A stretch of 64,000 nt of DNA, from positions 1-64,000 of the forward strand of contig JAQUBZ010000007.1 of assembly GCA_028686425.1 (NCBI GenBank), read 5' to 3'. Positions 18,025-26,089 of the stretch are shown here, piece by piece. Position numbers and translations under genes: made by a program. The stretch is from Bacteroidales bacterium. Its GTDB lineage: Bacteria > Bacteroidota > Bacteroidia > Bacteroidales > UBA932. The notes under the pieces are model-generated. The model did no database searches, was not told where the DNA came from, and was given only the letters and a program-made list of their open reading frames with translations. Position 1 is the stretch's first letter. Each line of letters starts with the position of its first letter.

Positions 18025-18962
18025 TGTGTAAACGATGCTTGTTTTGCTACGAACCGCTGTCCGAAAGCGAAGTTGATTATCATCCCAAATGTAGCAGGAA
18101 GATATTCGGATCGTCGGTGGCCCCGATTCTACCCTATCAGAAAAAGGATATCCAAAGCCTTGCAGAGCAGGTGATTCGTACACGGACTACGCTTACCGGC
18201 GTTCAGCCGAAATTGTCTCTCGATTTTGACCGAGTAAGCCGTTCTCCCAAACGATTTACCATCGTGGGATTATGGGGACGCTATATATTGAAGCCTCAGA
18301 CAGAGTTGTACCCAATGCTACCTGAAGTGGAAGATTTAACGATGCATTTGGCGGAAACAGCCAAGATAGAAACGGTGCCTCATTCCTTGATACGCTTCAG
18401 TGATGGTGAGATTTGCTACATCACACAAAGGATAGACAGGACGGCAGATGGCGTAAAACTTCCGATGGAAGATATGTGCCAGCTCTCTGAACGTATGACT
18501 GAAGATAAATACAAAGGCTCGCATGAACGCATTGCAAAAAGCATTTCACAGTTCAGTACGGTGCCACGTCTCGATATCGTAAAGTACTGGGAGCAAGTGG
18601 TCTTCTCGTGGATAGTAGGGAACGCCGACATGCATCTGAAAAACTATTCTCTCTACGCCCCCGATGGGAAGAACTATTTGCTCACACCTGCGTATGACTT
18701 GTTATCGACAGCCTTGGTTATGCCTCAAGATTCTGAAGAATTGGCATTGACCCTTTGTGGGAAAAAGCGGAAATTATCTCGTGAACATTTCGAAGCGGGA
18801 ATGCTACAATCAGGACTGAATGCAAAAGTCTGCGATAACATCTTCTCGAAATTCATAAAGAGCGCCGACCAATGGATGGAGCTTATCAAAATCAGTTTCT
18901 TGACACAAGAGATGAAAGAGAACTATGCGCATATAATCAGCACTCACCTTGCAAAGCTGTAA
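18021..18962 (+). CDS. hipT: HipT-like serine/threonine kinase toxin
   Basis: 313 residues with the HipA kinase core. The Gly/Ser loop is TGVQPKLSLDF (GVQPKLS at 60-66), with a serine that is autophosphorylated in relatives. The catalytic loop is NADMHLKN (201-208) and the metal-binding aspartate is in AYDLLS (224-229). It opens with C3, C6, C9 and HPKC (21-24), a possible small zinc site. Family members phosphorylate aminoacyl-tRNA synthetases (GltX or TrpS) and cause growth arrest. ATG 18021 and 18024 are both possible. All key residues look intact, so the toxin is probably active. Confidence 0.87.
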   Translation: MMCKRCLFCYEPLSESEVDYHPKCSRKIFGSSVAPILPYQKKDIQSLAEQVIRTRTTLTGVQPKLSLDFDRVSRSPKRFTIVGLWGRYILKPQTELYPMLPEVEDLTMHLAETAKIETVPHSLIRFSDGEICYITQRIDRTADGVKLPMEDMCQLSERMTEDKYKGSHERIAKSISQFSTVPRLDIVKYWEQVVFSWIVGNADMHLKNYSLYAPDGKNYLLTPAYDLLSTALVMPQDSEELALTLCGKKRKLSREHFEAGMLQSGLNAKVCDNIFSKFIKSADQWMELIKISFLTQEMKENYAHIISTHLAKL

Positions 18963-18995
18963 TTCAGGAACGATTGTTGACCCAAAATGGTGAAT

Positions 18996-19027
18996 TAACT
19001 TTGTGAAAATTCGGGGAAACAAAGTTA
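18996..19027. repeat. Inverted repeat between hipT and the pseudogene
   Basis: TAACTTTGT and its perfect complement ACAAAGTTA flank about 14 bases. It could act as a terminator for the convergent genes, but no T-tract follows on either strand. The LRR-coding homology of the neighbouring pseudogene ends exactly at this element, so it may mark a recombination junction. Confidence 0.35.
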
Positions 19028-19393
19028 CCGACTACATTCAAGATTGGTCAGATTGCCCAGGCTATACGATAGTTCTCCCTCAATGTGATTGTTATCCAAA
19101 GATAATTGTCTCAAAGATCTCAGTTTGTATAATGATTCCGGAATTGTACCCTCCAACTGATTATTATCAAGCATAAGATATTGTAAATTAGACAATTAGC
19201 CTATCTTGGAAGGGATATTCTCCGACAAACTGTTGGGCTGCAGAGACAGATTATTTTGAGTGAGCCAGATGTTCTCATTTTCATAGCGCATTTCTACACT
19301 ATCTTTGTCATCGCCGGATGCAGCAACAAAAGTCAAATATTCAGCGGCAGAAGAGCGGATTTTAATGACATTAGTGTTTTTCTCTTTTTTCAT
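19025..19393 (-). pseudogene. RhuM-like N-terminus fused to LRR fragment, with in-frame stop
   Basis: The first 45 or so residues (VIKIRSSAAEYLTFVAASG, then MRYENENIWLTQ) match the start of RhuM-family proteins common in Bacteroidales. After LTQ the frame switches to leucine-rich repeats: NSLSENIPSKIG, a TAA at 19196-19198, then in the same frame LSNLQYLMLDNNQLEGTIP, LRSLRQLSLDNNHIEGEL and NLTNLE before the final stop at 19025. RhuM proteins are normally over 300 residues. So this is a chimera of two gene fragments that also carries a nonsense codon. A TATATTTG box upstream (19473-19480) is still intact. Confidence 0.65.
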
Positions 19394-19472
19394 AGCTCAA
19401 TATCTTTAATTATTGCCAACAGGGAAAAACAGAATAAGAGCTTTCTCATAAAAATTGTTTTAGATTAGCTCA

Positions 19473-19480
19473 CAAATATA
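19473..19480 (-). promoter_or_regulatory. TAnnTTTG box upstream of the RhuM remnant
   Basis: CAAATATA on the plus strand reads TATATTTG on the minus strand, an exact -7 match 80 bp before the ATG at 19393. It may still transcribe the chimeric pseudogene. Nothing else is recognised between 19394 and 19613. Confidence 0.4.
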
Positions 19481-19613
19481 AGTAAAATCTTGTTATTCAA
19501 ACATTGCATCATCAAATCTCACGAGAAATCTCCGTTCGCTATCTCAAAATATTTATTAAAACTCCACCCCATTGGGGCAAAGCTCAACTATCAATTGTTC
19601 CAGTGATTGTGAT

Positions 19614-20237
19614 TTATTCTTTCCCATATTGTAATTCATCTTCTTTAACTTCTACAACTTCATCCTCGCTGTCCGGATAGCGTTTACGCTTGACGGTGTG
19701 TTTTATTTTGCCGATGATAAAATTGATTTCCACTGAGGTCTCTGTTTCTTCAGGGCGCAATTCGGGCAATACTATGTCGGAAAGAGCAGCTGAGAAACGA
19801 CTCATCAGCGATTGCTTCTTTTCAGGATTGTTTTCTCGATTCAGTGCAACCAAATTCCGTTGGAGTTCACGTACTTCGGCATAAGTCTCTATGATCTCCA
19901 ATGTGGCTTCAACAGCTCGTTTCCCTTTTAGTATAGTAGCCAGCATGTAAAGTCCTTTTTCTGTAAATGCCTTTGGTGTATAGCGTGTGCCACCATGATG
20001 AAAACTTGAGGTCAAAAATTTTGACCTCAAGTTGGCAAATTCTTGTTGGTCAAGATTTAAGATATATCCTTGTGGAAATTTTTCAGGATTGTTGCGTACT
20101 GCCTGATTAATCTCTTTTGTGGCTACTCCGTAGATTTGGGCCACGTCACAGTCAAGCAGTACAGGTTGATTGCGTATGATGACAATCTTATCTTCCACTT
20201 TTAGTGGATGATATTCTGATTGTTCTAGTGATTTCAT
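19614..20237 (-). CDS. ORF6N-domain protein
   Basis: 207 residues. The N-terminal 100 or so form an ORF6N domain: IVIIRNQPVLLDCDVAQIYG, TKEINQAVRNNPEKFPQGY, then TPKAFTEKGLYMLATILKG. A charged C-terminus follows (KRKRYPDSEDEVVEVKEDEL). ORF6N domains come from phage and large DNA virus regulatory proteins and are thought to bind DNA; in Bacteroidales they are frequent in accessory islands. The gene looks complete. It lies between the truncated YhcG gene and the RhuM remnant, all on one strand, which suggests shared origin as mobile or phage-derived cargo. Confidence 0.82.
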   Translation of the reverse strand: MKSLEQSEYHPLKVEDKIVIIRNQPVLLDCDVAQIYGVATKEINQAVRNNPEKFPQGYILNLDQQEFANLRSKFLTSSFHHGGTRYTPKAFTEKGLYMLATILKGKRAVEATLEIIETYAEVRELQRNLVALNRENNPEKKQSLMSRFSAALSDIVLPELRPEETETSVEINFIIGKIKHTVKRKRYPDSEDEVVEVKEDELQYGKE

Positions 20238-20274
20238 AGTGTATTCTCCTTGTCATTAATATCAAACATTAATC

Positions 20275-20481
20275 TTACTCTTTTTTGATGTCTCTTGCCA
20301 GATTATTGACGAATCGGTTACCATATTTTACGTTTTGAGAAATCGCCTTTCCTATATTCCAATACAGAATAATCTGTTCTTGGTTAACACTCAGCACAGC
20401 TCTATATTGGGCGTTTCTTATCTGCTGCTTGATGTTGTTCAGTACCTCAAAATATTCATTATTGTTAATCATCATGTTCAT
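20275..20481 (-). pseudogene. Truncated YhcG-like (DUF1016 N-terminal) gene
   Basis: 68 residues: YFEVLNNIKQQIRNAQYRAV and LYWNIGKAISQNVKYGNRF, then NNLARDIKKE and a stop. This is the N-terminal DUF1016 domain that in intact YhcG proteins (about 330 residues) is followed by a PDDEXK nuclease domain. Everything after the first about 60 residues is missing, so it is most likely a remnant. Its start overlaps the end of a 42-residue frame upstream. It could still bind protein or DNA through the N-terminal domain, but nuclease activity is ruled out. Confidence 0.72.
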
Positions 20482-20593
20482 CGTCTCCTTCTAAATCTTT
20501 AAATATTGCATCAATGGCAGTGCGAAACTCATTTTTACGAGCCGTTTTCCATATCAGGCCTTTAAATTCATTTTTTAATTGTTCGTTTGTCAT
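20465..20593 (-). CDS. 42-residue small ORF upstream of the YhcG remnant
   Basis: Begins MTNEQLKNEFKGLIWKTARK, continues NEFRTAIDAIFKDLEGDDEH and ends DD. It is charged, with an acidic tail and no signal peptide. Its end overlaps the start of the YhcG remnant by 17 bases (the last codons ATGAACATGATGATTAA contain the next start). A minus-strand box TAACTTTG lies 33-40 bases before its ATG (20626-20633). I do not recognise the family. The overlap and promoter favour a real gene, perhaps a leader or partner of the nuclease. Confidence 0.42.
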   Translation of the reverse strand: MTNEQLKNEFKGLIWKTARKNEFRTAIDAIFKDLEGDDEHDD

Positions 20594-20733
20594 TTTTTAA
20601 TTCTGTTTTGCTTTTATTCAATCTTCAAAGTTAAGCAAATTTATCTCTTTGTGATTAATATGTCTTTAGCGAACATATCTCTTCGTAAAATTACATATCA
20701 TTAAGTGAAATTTATTTTGTCAATGTTTTTTAT

Positions 20734-20741
20734 TATCTTTG
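20734..20741 (+). promoter_or_regulatory. TAnnTTTG box of the fimbrillin operon
   Basis: TATCTTTG matches the Bacteroidota -7 box exactly, 35 bp before ATG 20776. The seven downstream genes are spaced by 5 to 60 bases and all on the plus strand, so this is the likely operon promoter. No invertible-promoter repeats were seen flanking it. Confidence 0.5.
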
Positions 20742-20775
20742 GATTTGGTTATTAATAATCGGATTACACTTTGTT

Positions 20776-21375
20776 ATGAAAAAAATAATATTAACAGTTG
20801 TCATGCTGTCTGCCATATTATTCACGGCAGCAGGACAGACAACTCGGCATGAGTCGCATTTTGCACTACGTGCCAATATGCTCAGATGGGTGACACTCAC
20901 TACAGACATGGGGCTTGAATGGAATATATGCAATCACTGGAGTGTGGTTGCCAACGGGTCTTGGACCTCTTGGAAATGGAAAGGCGTTGATCGCCGTTAC
21001 GCATTATGGGAGGTTTCTCCCGAGGTACGTTATTATTTTTCAAACTCCGGAATAGGCTCAAAATACAATTCTGCCCGTAGTCACGGTCAACTTCCATTTT
21101 ACGTCGGACTCCAATACAAACAAGGCTCTTTCAATTACAAATTGTCTCAGACAGGGAAACAGGGAGATATACTTGGAGGCGGTGTGGTATTAGGATATAT
21201 GCTGCCGTTGAACAGATCTCTGAGCATTGATTTCAAATTGGGGGCAGGATGCCTTCTCGCGGACTTCGATACTTACAATACTGCCGGCTCTGTCAGGGTA
21301 AGAGACGAAAGTTATTCCAAGAGCGTATGGGGAATAACCGATTGGGGCGTTACTTTGGTATGGATACTAAAATAG
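20776..21375 (+). CDS. DUF3575 outer-membrane protein of fimbrillin operon
   Basis: 199 residues with a cleavable signal peptide (ILTVVMLSAILFTAAGQ) and alternating aromatic beta strands ending in WGVTLVWILK, typical of a small outer-membrane beta-barrel. The core FALRANMLRWVTLTTDMGLE and GLEWNICNHWSVVANGSWT is the DUF3575 signature. In Bacteroidales this family opens operons of DUF5119 and fimbrillin lipoproteins, exactly as here. A role in anchoring or assembling fimbriae is inferred from that context; no biochemical role is known to me. Confidence 0.85.
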   Translation: MKKIILTVVMLSAILFTAAGQTTRHESHFALRANMLRWVTLTTDMGLEWNICNHWSVVANGSWTSWKWKGVDRRYALWEVSPEVRYYFSNSGIGSKYNSARSHGQLPFYVGLQYKQGSFNYKLSQTGKQGDILGGGVVLGYMLPLNRSLSIDFKLGAGCLLADFDTYNTAGSVRVRDESYSKSVWGITDWGVTLVWILK

Positions 21376-21388
21376 AGAGGAACTGACT

Positions 21389-22309
21389 ATGACTACTAAA
21401 ATATACAGAATTATACTGTGTATAGCAATATCGACCGTCATCTTAATCACATCAGGATGCGTAAAGGATACACTATACAACACGCCTCACCCCGATCAGG
21501 CGGCTCTTGAAGTAACCACTGATTGGAGCGGCATCTCAAAAGATGCGGTTGTCCCCGGTACTTACATGATAAGGGTGGGAGAAGAGATTCAGACGGTAAG
21601 CGGAGAGAAAAATGTATTCCGGTCACTTCTCGACCCCGGACATTATAACCTGCTTATCTATAACAAGCCCAACGGAATAACAATAAGCGACATCACCGCA
21701 ACCGTCAACACTCTTGTCAACGGCACTCTGGACCCCAACCCCGGTTTTCTGTTTTCAGGATATAATGAATTTGACACGCCTGTGGACGATACCCTAAAGG
21801 TCAAAATGCCCATGAATCAGCATATCCGCTCACTGAACATGGAATTAAAGCTCACTCCTGAAGATGCTCTTCGTCTTAAAAGGACAACGGCTGTTTTGTC
21901 CGGCATCGCATCATCGGTAGATCTGATTACAGGCAAGATTGTTTCAACTAAAGGCAAATTGATTATCCCGATGTTCACTCTCAATACCGAATCTTCGGGA
22001 GCGAGTGAAGTAGTACACTCCGGAGTTGTTTCAGACTATACCATGGGAAATCCTGTATTGGCAGCTTCTCTCAGAATTTTTGGGATCATGTCAGGTGAAA
22101 AACAAGAACTGACTCTGAATGTAACTTTGACGAATAATACGGTTCACACCATAAAAACCGACCTGACCGACTATCTCAAGAACTTCGGCAGCGGAGAAAT
22201 TGAGCCTCTGGTGCTGGATGCCACGCTGACACTTCCTGTAGAGGCAGGAATCGAGGTGACTATCTCCGATTGGAATATCGTAAATAACGGCATCATTATT
22301 ATTAACTGA
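21389..22309 (+). CDS. DUF5119-family lipoprotein
   Basis: 306 residues with lipobox ILITSGC and the sequence VKDTLYNTPHPDQAALEVTTD, the usual DUF5119 start. The rest is beta-rich with GHYNLLIYNKPNGITI and a C-terminal strand. It lies 13 bases after the DUF3575 gene and before five fimbrillin-like genes, the standard order in Bacteroides and Parabacteroides. DUF5119 proteins are thought to be fimbrial accessory or anchor components, by structural analogy with Mfa2/FimB. That is inference. Confidence 0.83.
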   Translation: MTTKIYRIILCIAISTVILITSGCVKDTLYNTPHPDQAALEVTTDWSGISKDAVVPGTYMIRVGEEIQTVSGEKNVFRSLLDPGHYNLLIYNKPNGITISDITATVNTLVNGTLDPNPGFLFSGYNEFDTPVDDTLKVKMPMNQHIRSLNMELKLTPEDALRLKRTTAVLSGIASSVDLITGKIVSTKGKLIIPMFTLNTESSGASEVVHSGVVSDYTMGNPVLAASLRIFGIMSGEKQELTLNVTLTNNTVHTIKTDLTDYLKNFGSGEIEPLVLDATLTLPVEAGIEVTISDWNIVNNGIIIIN

Positions 22310-22368
22310 TTATCAGCATATTATATCATAGTTATCAATAGTGCGAATAATAATTAAAATAACATAAC

Positions 22369-23289
22369 ATGAAAATGAGTATCAAACATTCGTCAAATCT
22401 GTTGTCAGGCTCGGCACTGCTATCCGCTCTGCTGTTATTTGCCGGATGTAACAGTACAGACGGGCCGGCAACACCGCAAGAACAACGTACTGCCATTCAG
22501 GTAAGTAGCGGTATTCAAACCAAAGCATACGACAACAAATGGGAAGAGAATGACGCCATTGGTGTATTTATGCTTAATGGCAACACACTTGAACAGGAAA
22601 ATAACAAATATACAACAATCGGTAGCACAGGCACTTTCAGTGCGGATGCGACCAATACTATTTATTTTCCCATAGATGGAACAAGACGTGATTTTGTGGC
22701 ATACTATCCTTATCAGAGCCTTTCCCAAGGAGCGACAACGTTAACCTTATCCGTTAATGACCAGTACTCTCAAAAAAAGATCGATTTGATGGGATGCTCC
22801 AAAGTGACCGGAAAGCACAAGAACGATCCTAAAGTCAATTTTGCATTCAATCACAAGTTAGTGAAAATTGTAATGACCATTGAGCCTGAGTATCCTTCAC
22901 TCACAAGGGCAGATCTTCAATCGATGAAAGTGGAAATCACAAACCAGCAGTTAAAGGGAACATACAATGTATTGAAAGGTGGCGATGTGACTGTTGATAA
23001 GGTATCCGATCCTGCCGACATCACTCTGCGAACTACCGCAGACGGTACATTTTCAGAAGGAATTATACTTCCCAATACTTCCACTGCAGGTATGCAGCTT
23101 CGCTTTACACTCAGGAACGGCATGGTCTTCACATGGATTATCAGTACTGCTCCATCGTCAAAACGCTACGAAGCCGGCAACAAATACATCTACAGCATCA
23201 CTTTGAAAAGGACTGCTTTGGAAGTTACTTCAACCATAACCAATTGGGGCAGCGGGAACGGAAACGGCGAATCGGGAAGCGCCGAATAA
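22369..23289 (+). CDS. Fimbrillin-family lipoprotein 1 (Mfa-like)
   Basis: 306 residues with lipobox LLLFAGC. The mature part has the fimbrillin hallmarks TKAYDNKWEENDAIGVFML near the N-terminus, DFVAYYPYQS, FAFNHKLVKIVMTIE and a closing strand with YIYSITLKRTALEVTSTI and NWG. Such proteins are lipidated, exported and, after protease cleavage of an N-terminal strand, polymerise by strand exchange. It starts 59 bases after DUF5119, the longest gap in the operon. ATG 22375 is an alternative start. Confidence 0.87.
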   Translation: MKMSIKHSSNLLSGSALLSALLLFAGCNSTDGPATPQEQRTAIQVSSGIQTKAYDNKWEENDAIGVFMLNGNTLEQENNKYTTIGSTGTFSADATNTIYFPIDGTRRDFVAYYPYQSLSQGATTLTLSVNDQYSQKKIDLMGCSKVTGKHKNDPKVNFAFNHKLVKIVMTIEPEYPSLTRADLQSMKVEITNQQLKGTYNVLKGGDVTVDKVSDPADITLRTTADGTFSEGIILPNTSTAGMQLRFTLRNGMVFTWIISTAPSSKRYEAGNKYIYSITLKRTALEVTSTITNWGSGNGNGESGSAE

Positions 23290-23308
23290 ACCATTAAACA
23301 ATAACGAC

Positions 23309-24214
23309 ATGAAAGCAAATATTATATTATGTATTGCAGCTCTCACGCTGATAGCTGTCGGTTGCAACAAAATAGAAAATACCAATGAACGCGTAGCTGT
23401 CGAATTCAGTGCATCGCTCTCGGCAGACGTATCTCAAACCAAAGCTGTGGACTACACATGGTCGGTTAACGACTCCATTGGAATTTATATGGTGACTGCC
23501 GGACAAGCTTTTACAGGAGCCAATATAGTGGACAATAAAGCCAATATCCGTTATATAGTGGATCCAAGCCGAATCAACGGCTTCAAACCGGACGGCACAC
23601 CCATATTCTATCCCATGGATAACAGCAGAGTAGATTTTTATTCATATTATCCTCAAGGTTATGTGACGTATGACCAATACCACCACTTCGTCTATCCTAT
23701 CAATGTGGCTTCACAGAGCAATCAGGAAGCGCTCGACTTCATGTATTCCAATAATGTAAAAAGCAAAAACAAGATAGACAAGGGAGTTGCTCTTTCATTT
23801 GAACACAAACTCTGCAAAATAATTCTGAACGTACAGGGAGGAAGTGGTGTTTCTGCCGAAAGCTTGAGCAATCTTACCGTACAAGTAAAGGCACAGAACA
23901 CTAAAAACACATTCAATCTGACCACAGGAGCTTTAAAAGATGCCGGTACACCTGCCGACATACTGCTTTATAAAAAGCCGGATGTCCATGTATATGAAGC
24001 AATTTTACTGCCTGACACTGCTACGGAACGCACTTTTGAATTTAATCTGAACAATACGGTCGATGCACCCTTCAGCTGGGTAATGAACAAATCTCTCGAA
24101 TCCGGCAAAAAATACATTTACAATATCACTCTTAATCGCACCGGAATTGTAGTGACGGGAAGCATCACTCCGTGGATTCCCGAAAATGGAGGAAATATCA
24201 ATGTACAACGTTAA
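23309..24214 (+). CDS. Fimbrillin-family lipoprotein 2 (Mfa-like)
   Basis: 301 residues, lipobox LTLIAVGC. It shows TKAVDYTWSVNDSIGIYMV, then VDFYSYYPQGYV, LSFEHKLCKIILNVQGG and the C-terminal YIYNITLNRTGIVVTGSITP followed by W. It is close in plan to the preceding protein and probably arose by tandem duplication. Whether it is a stalk or tip subunit cannot be told from the sequence. The 19-base gap indicates co-transcription. Confidence 0.87.
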   Translation: MKANIILCIAALTLIAVGCNKIENTNERVAVEFSASLSADVSQTKAVDYTWSVNDSIGIYMVTAGQAFTGANIVDNKANIRYIVDPSRINGFKPDGTPIFYPMDNSRVDFYSYYPQGYVTYDQYHHFVYPINVASQSNQEALDFMYSNNVKSKNKIDKGVALSFEHKLCKIILNVQGGSGVSAESLSNLTVQVKAQNTKNTFNLTTGALKDAGTPADILLYKKPDVHVYEAILLPDTATERTFEFNLNNTVDAPFSWVMNKSLESGKKYIYNITLNRTGIVVTGSITPWIPENGGNINVQR

Positions 24215-24226
24215 ATCTTAAATACC

Positions 24227-25123
24227 ATGAAAACATCAAAAATAATAATATCTGCAATCCTGATACTCATTGGTGTTGCAGCATGTACAAAAGAAGGGGG
24301 CCGTCAGGAAATTACATTCAGCAACGGAATGTATGCAAGTGAGATAACTCGTGCAGAAAACACTTTGCTGAACAGCTATTTCGATACAGGAGACCGGATT
24401 GGGATATTCATTAAAGAGAATGCATCCGGAACTCCCGGCACGACATATACTCAACCTCTGATTTATACCGCAGGAGCAAATGGAGCAATGAATCCTCCTT
24501 CGTCTCAATATTTTCCACAAAGTGGGAATGGGATAAGTGTATATGCCGTCTATCCCTCATCGGCAGCATCCACTGCAGCAATCACTACATTTAGCATCAA
24601 TGCAAACCAGACCACGGATACCGGTTATAAAGCAAGCGACCTGATATATTGTGCAAAGCAGAATTTTACCAGAACCAGCAACACTATACCGCTCGTCTTC
24701 CGCCATCTACTCTCCAAAATTACCATTACTCTGCAGGCAGGAGATGGGATCTATACGGAAGATCTTCAAAATGCCAAAGTCGATCTTATGAACATTCTGC
24801 CAAGCACGAATTTCACTCCGGTTACGGGAGCAATTTCGGCTGCTACGGGGGCAGTCACAACTGTAAACGTAAAGGGCGCTACCACTGCATCCTTACAGAA
24901 CAGTGTTATTATCATCCCTCAAACTTTGGAAAATAATTTCATAAGGGTGACCTTATCAGGTGGCTTGGAAATGAATTCAATATTCGACACACAGACAGTT
25001 ACATTCGGCCCTGCTACTGCCTACTCATATAATGTGACTGTTACAAAGAGCGATATTTCTATTAAATCTTCCATCTCCGCATGGACTAATGGAGGGACCA
25101 TTTCAGGTAATGCAACATTGTAA
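24227..25123 (+). CDS. Fimbrillin-family lipoprotein 3 (Mfa-like)
   Basis: 298 residues, lipobox ILIGVAAC. It shows ITRAENTLLNSYFDTGDRIG, then GISVYAVYPSSAAS, PLVFRHLLSKITITLQAGDG and YNVTVTKSDISIKSSISAW near the end. The mature region is Ser/Thr/Ala-rich and lower in charge than its neighbours. It has the same fimbrillin fold signature but has diverged from copies 1 and 2. It starts 12 bases after the previous stop. Confidence 0.86.
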   Translation: MKTSKIIISAILILIGVAACTKEGGRQEITFSNGMYASEITRAENTLLNSYFDTGDRIGIFIKENASGTPGTTYTQPLIYTAGANGAMNPPSSQYFPQSGNGISVYAVYPSSAASTAAITTFSINANQTTDTGYKASDLIYCAKQNFTRTSNTIPLVFRHLLSKITITLQAGDGIYTEDLQNAKVDLMNILPSTNFTPVTGAISAATGAVTTVNVKGATTASLQNSVIIIPQTLENNFIRVTLSGGLEMNSIFDTQTVTFGPATAYSYNVTVTKSDISIKSSISAWTNGGTISGNATL

Positions 25124-25128
25124 TTAAT

Positions 25129-26076
25129 ATGAAACACTCAAATAAACATAATTTATATTTGCCCTGTCTGACCATTTTGGCAGTTGCATTGATATGCGTG
25201 GCATGCAGCAAAGACGACACGGCCACGCTGCCTGACGGCAAATATCCCGTCACATTAAACGCCATCGGACTGAACCCAACTCCGGTGACACGTGCCACGT
25301 CTGACGGTTCATGGACCACCGACGATGAGATAGCAATACAAGTGGGAGGCGGGTACGGTGTTAAAAAATATGTTCCCATTACTGCAGGACCCACAGTTAC
25401 GCTGAATGCGGCAGCCGGGGTCACTCCGTTCTACTGGCAAAACCGCGATGACATCAATGTTTCGGCATGGTATCTCGGCACAGGATACAATGCGACTCTG
25501 CCGACTTCATGGAGCGTACAAACCGATCAAAATATCGACGAAAGCTACCAAAAGAGTGACTTCCTCTACGCAAGTGGTACTATTGATTTTGATGGTACGA
25601 AATCTCTCACTTTTTATCATCAGACGGCAAAAGTGGTAATAAACATCCGCAACTACGATGTGGTGACAGATGCAGAGAAGATTGACTCCGTCAAAATCAC
25701 ATCTGTTTTGGATGGGAGCATAAGTGATAATGCAACTGAACACTACCGCTTGTGTGCAGATGGAGGCACTTATCGGACTATTTCCGCCAACAAGCTCGCA
25801 AGCCCCAACACAGGAGTAGTTTTTGAAGGGGCACCGGAAACGGCTCTTGCCAGCTTTCAGGCATTGGTTATTCCGCAAACTTTAAGTATTAACACTCCTA
25901 TCGAGATAAAAATAAACGGGTATGACACTTTCAGCTTCACCCCTGTCGGAGAGTGGAATGGCGGCAACGTATATACATACAATATTACAATAAAAGGCAG
26001 ACAAGTCACGGTTAATACAAATACCGACATCGGCTGGATAACCGGCGGTAGCGGTACAGGCAGCGGGGAAATTTAA
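25129..26076 (+). CDS. Fimbrillin-family lipoprotein 4
   Basis: 315 residues, lipobox VALICVAC followed by SKDD. It begins LPDGKYPVTLNAIGLNPTP, then RATSDGSWTTDDEIAIQVGG, LTFYHQTAKVVINIR and a C-terminal TYNITIKGRQVTVNTNTDIG with W. The LPDGKYPVT start is shared with the next gene (LPEGKYPLI), so copies 4 and 5 form a subfamily apart from copies 1-3. It starts 5 bases after the previous stop and ends in a Gly/Ser-rich tail (GGSGTGSGEI). Confidence 0.85.
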   Translation: MKHSNKHNLYLPCLTILAVALICVACSKDDTATLPDGKYPVTLNAIGLNPTPVTRATSDGSWTTDDEIAIQVGGGYGVKKYVPITAGPTVTLNAAAGVTPFYWQNRDDINVSAWYLGTGYNATLPTSWSVQTDQNIDESYQKSDFLYASGTIDFDGTKSLTFYHQTAKVVINIRNYDVVTDAEKIDSVKITSVLDGSISDNATEHYRLCADGGTYRTISANKLASPNTGVVFEGAPETALASFQALVIPQTLSINTPIEIKINGYDTFSFTPVGEWNGGNVYTYNITIKGRQVTVNTNTDIGWITGGSGTGSGEI

Positions 26077-26089
26077 CAATCAGATTGCA

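Noticed and set aside
20734-20776. Invertible promoter for the fimbrillin operon
   Set aside because: No flanking inverted repeats of the kind used by Bacteroides invertases were seen around 20600-20776.
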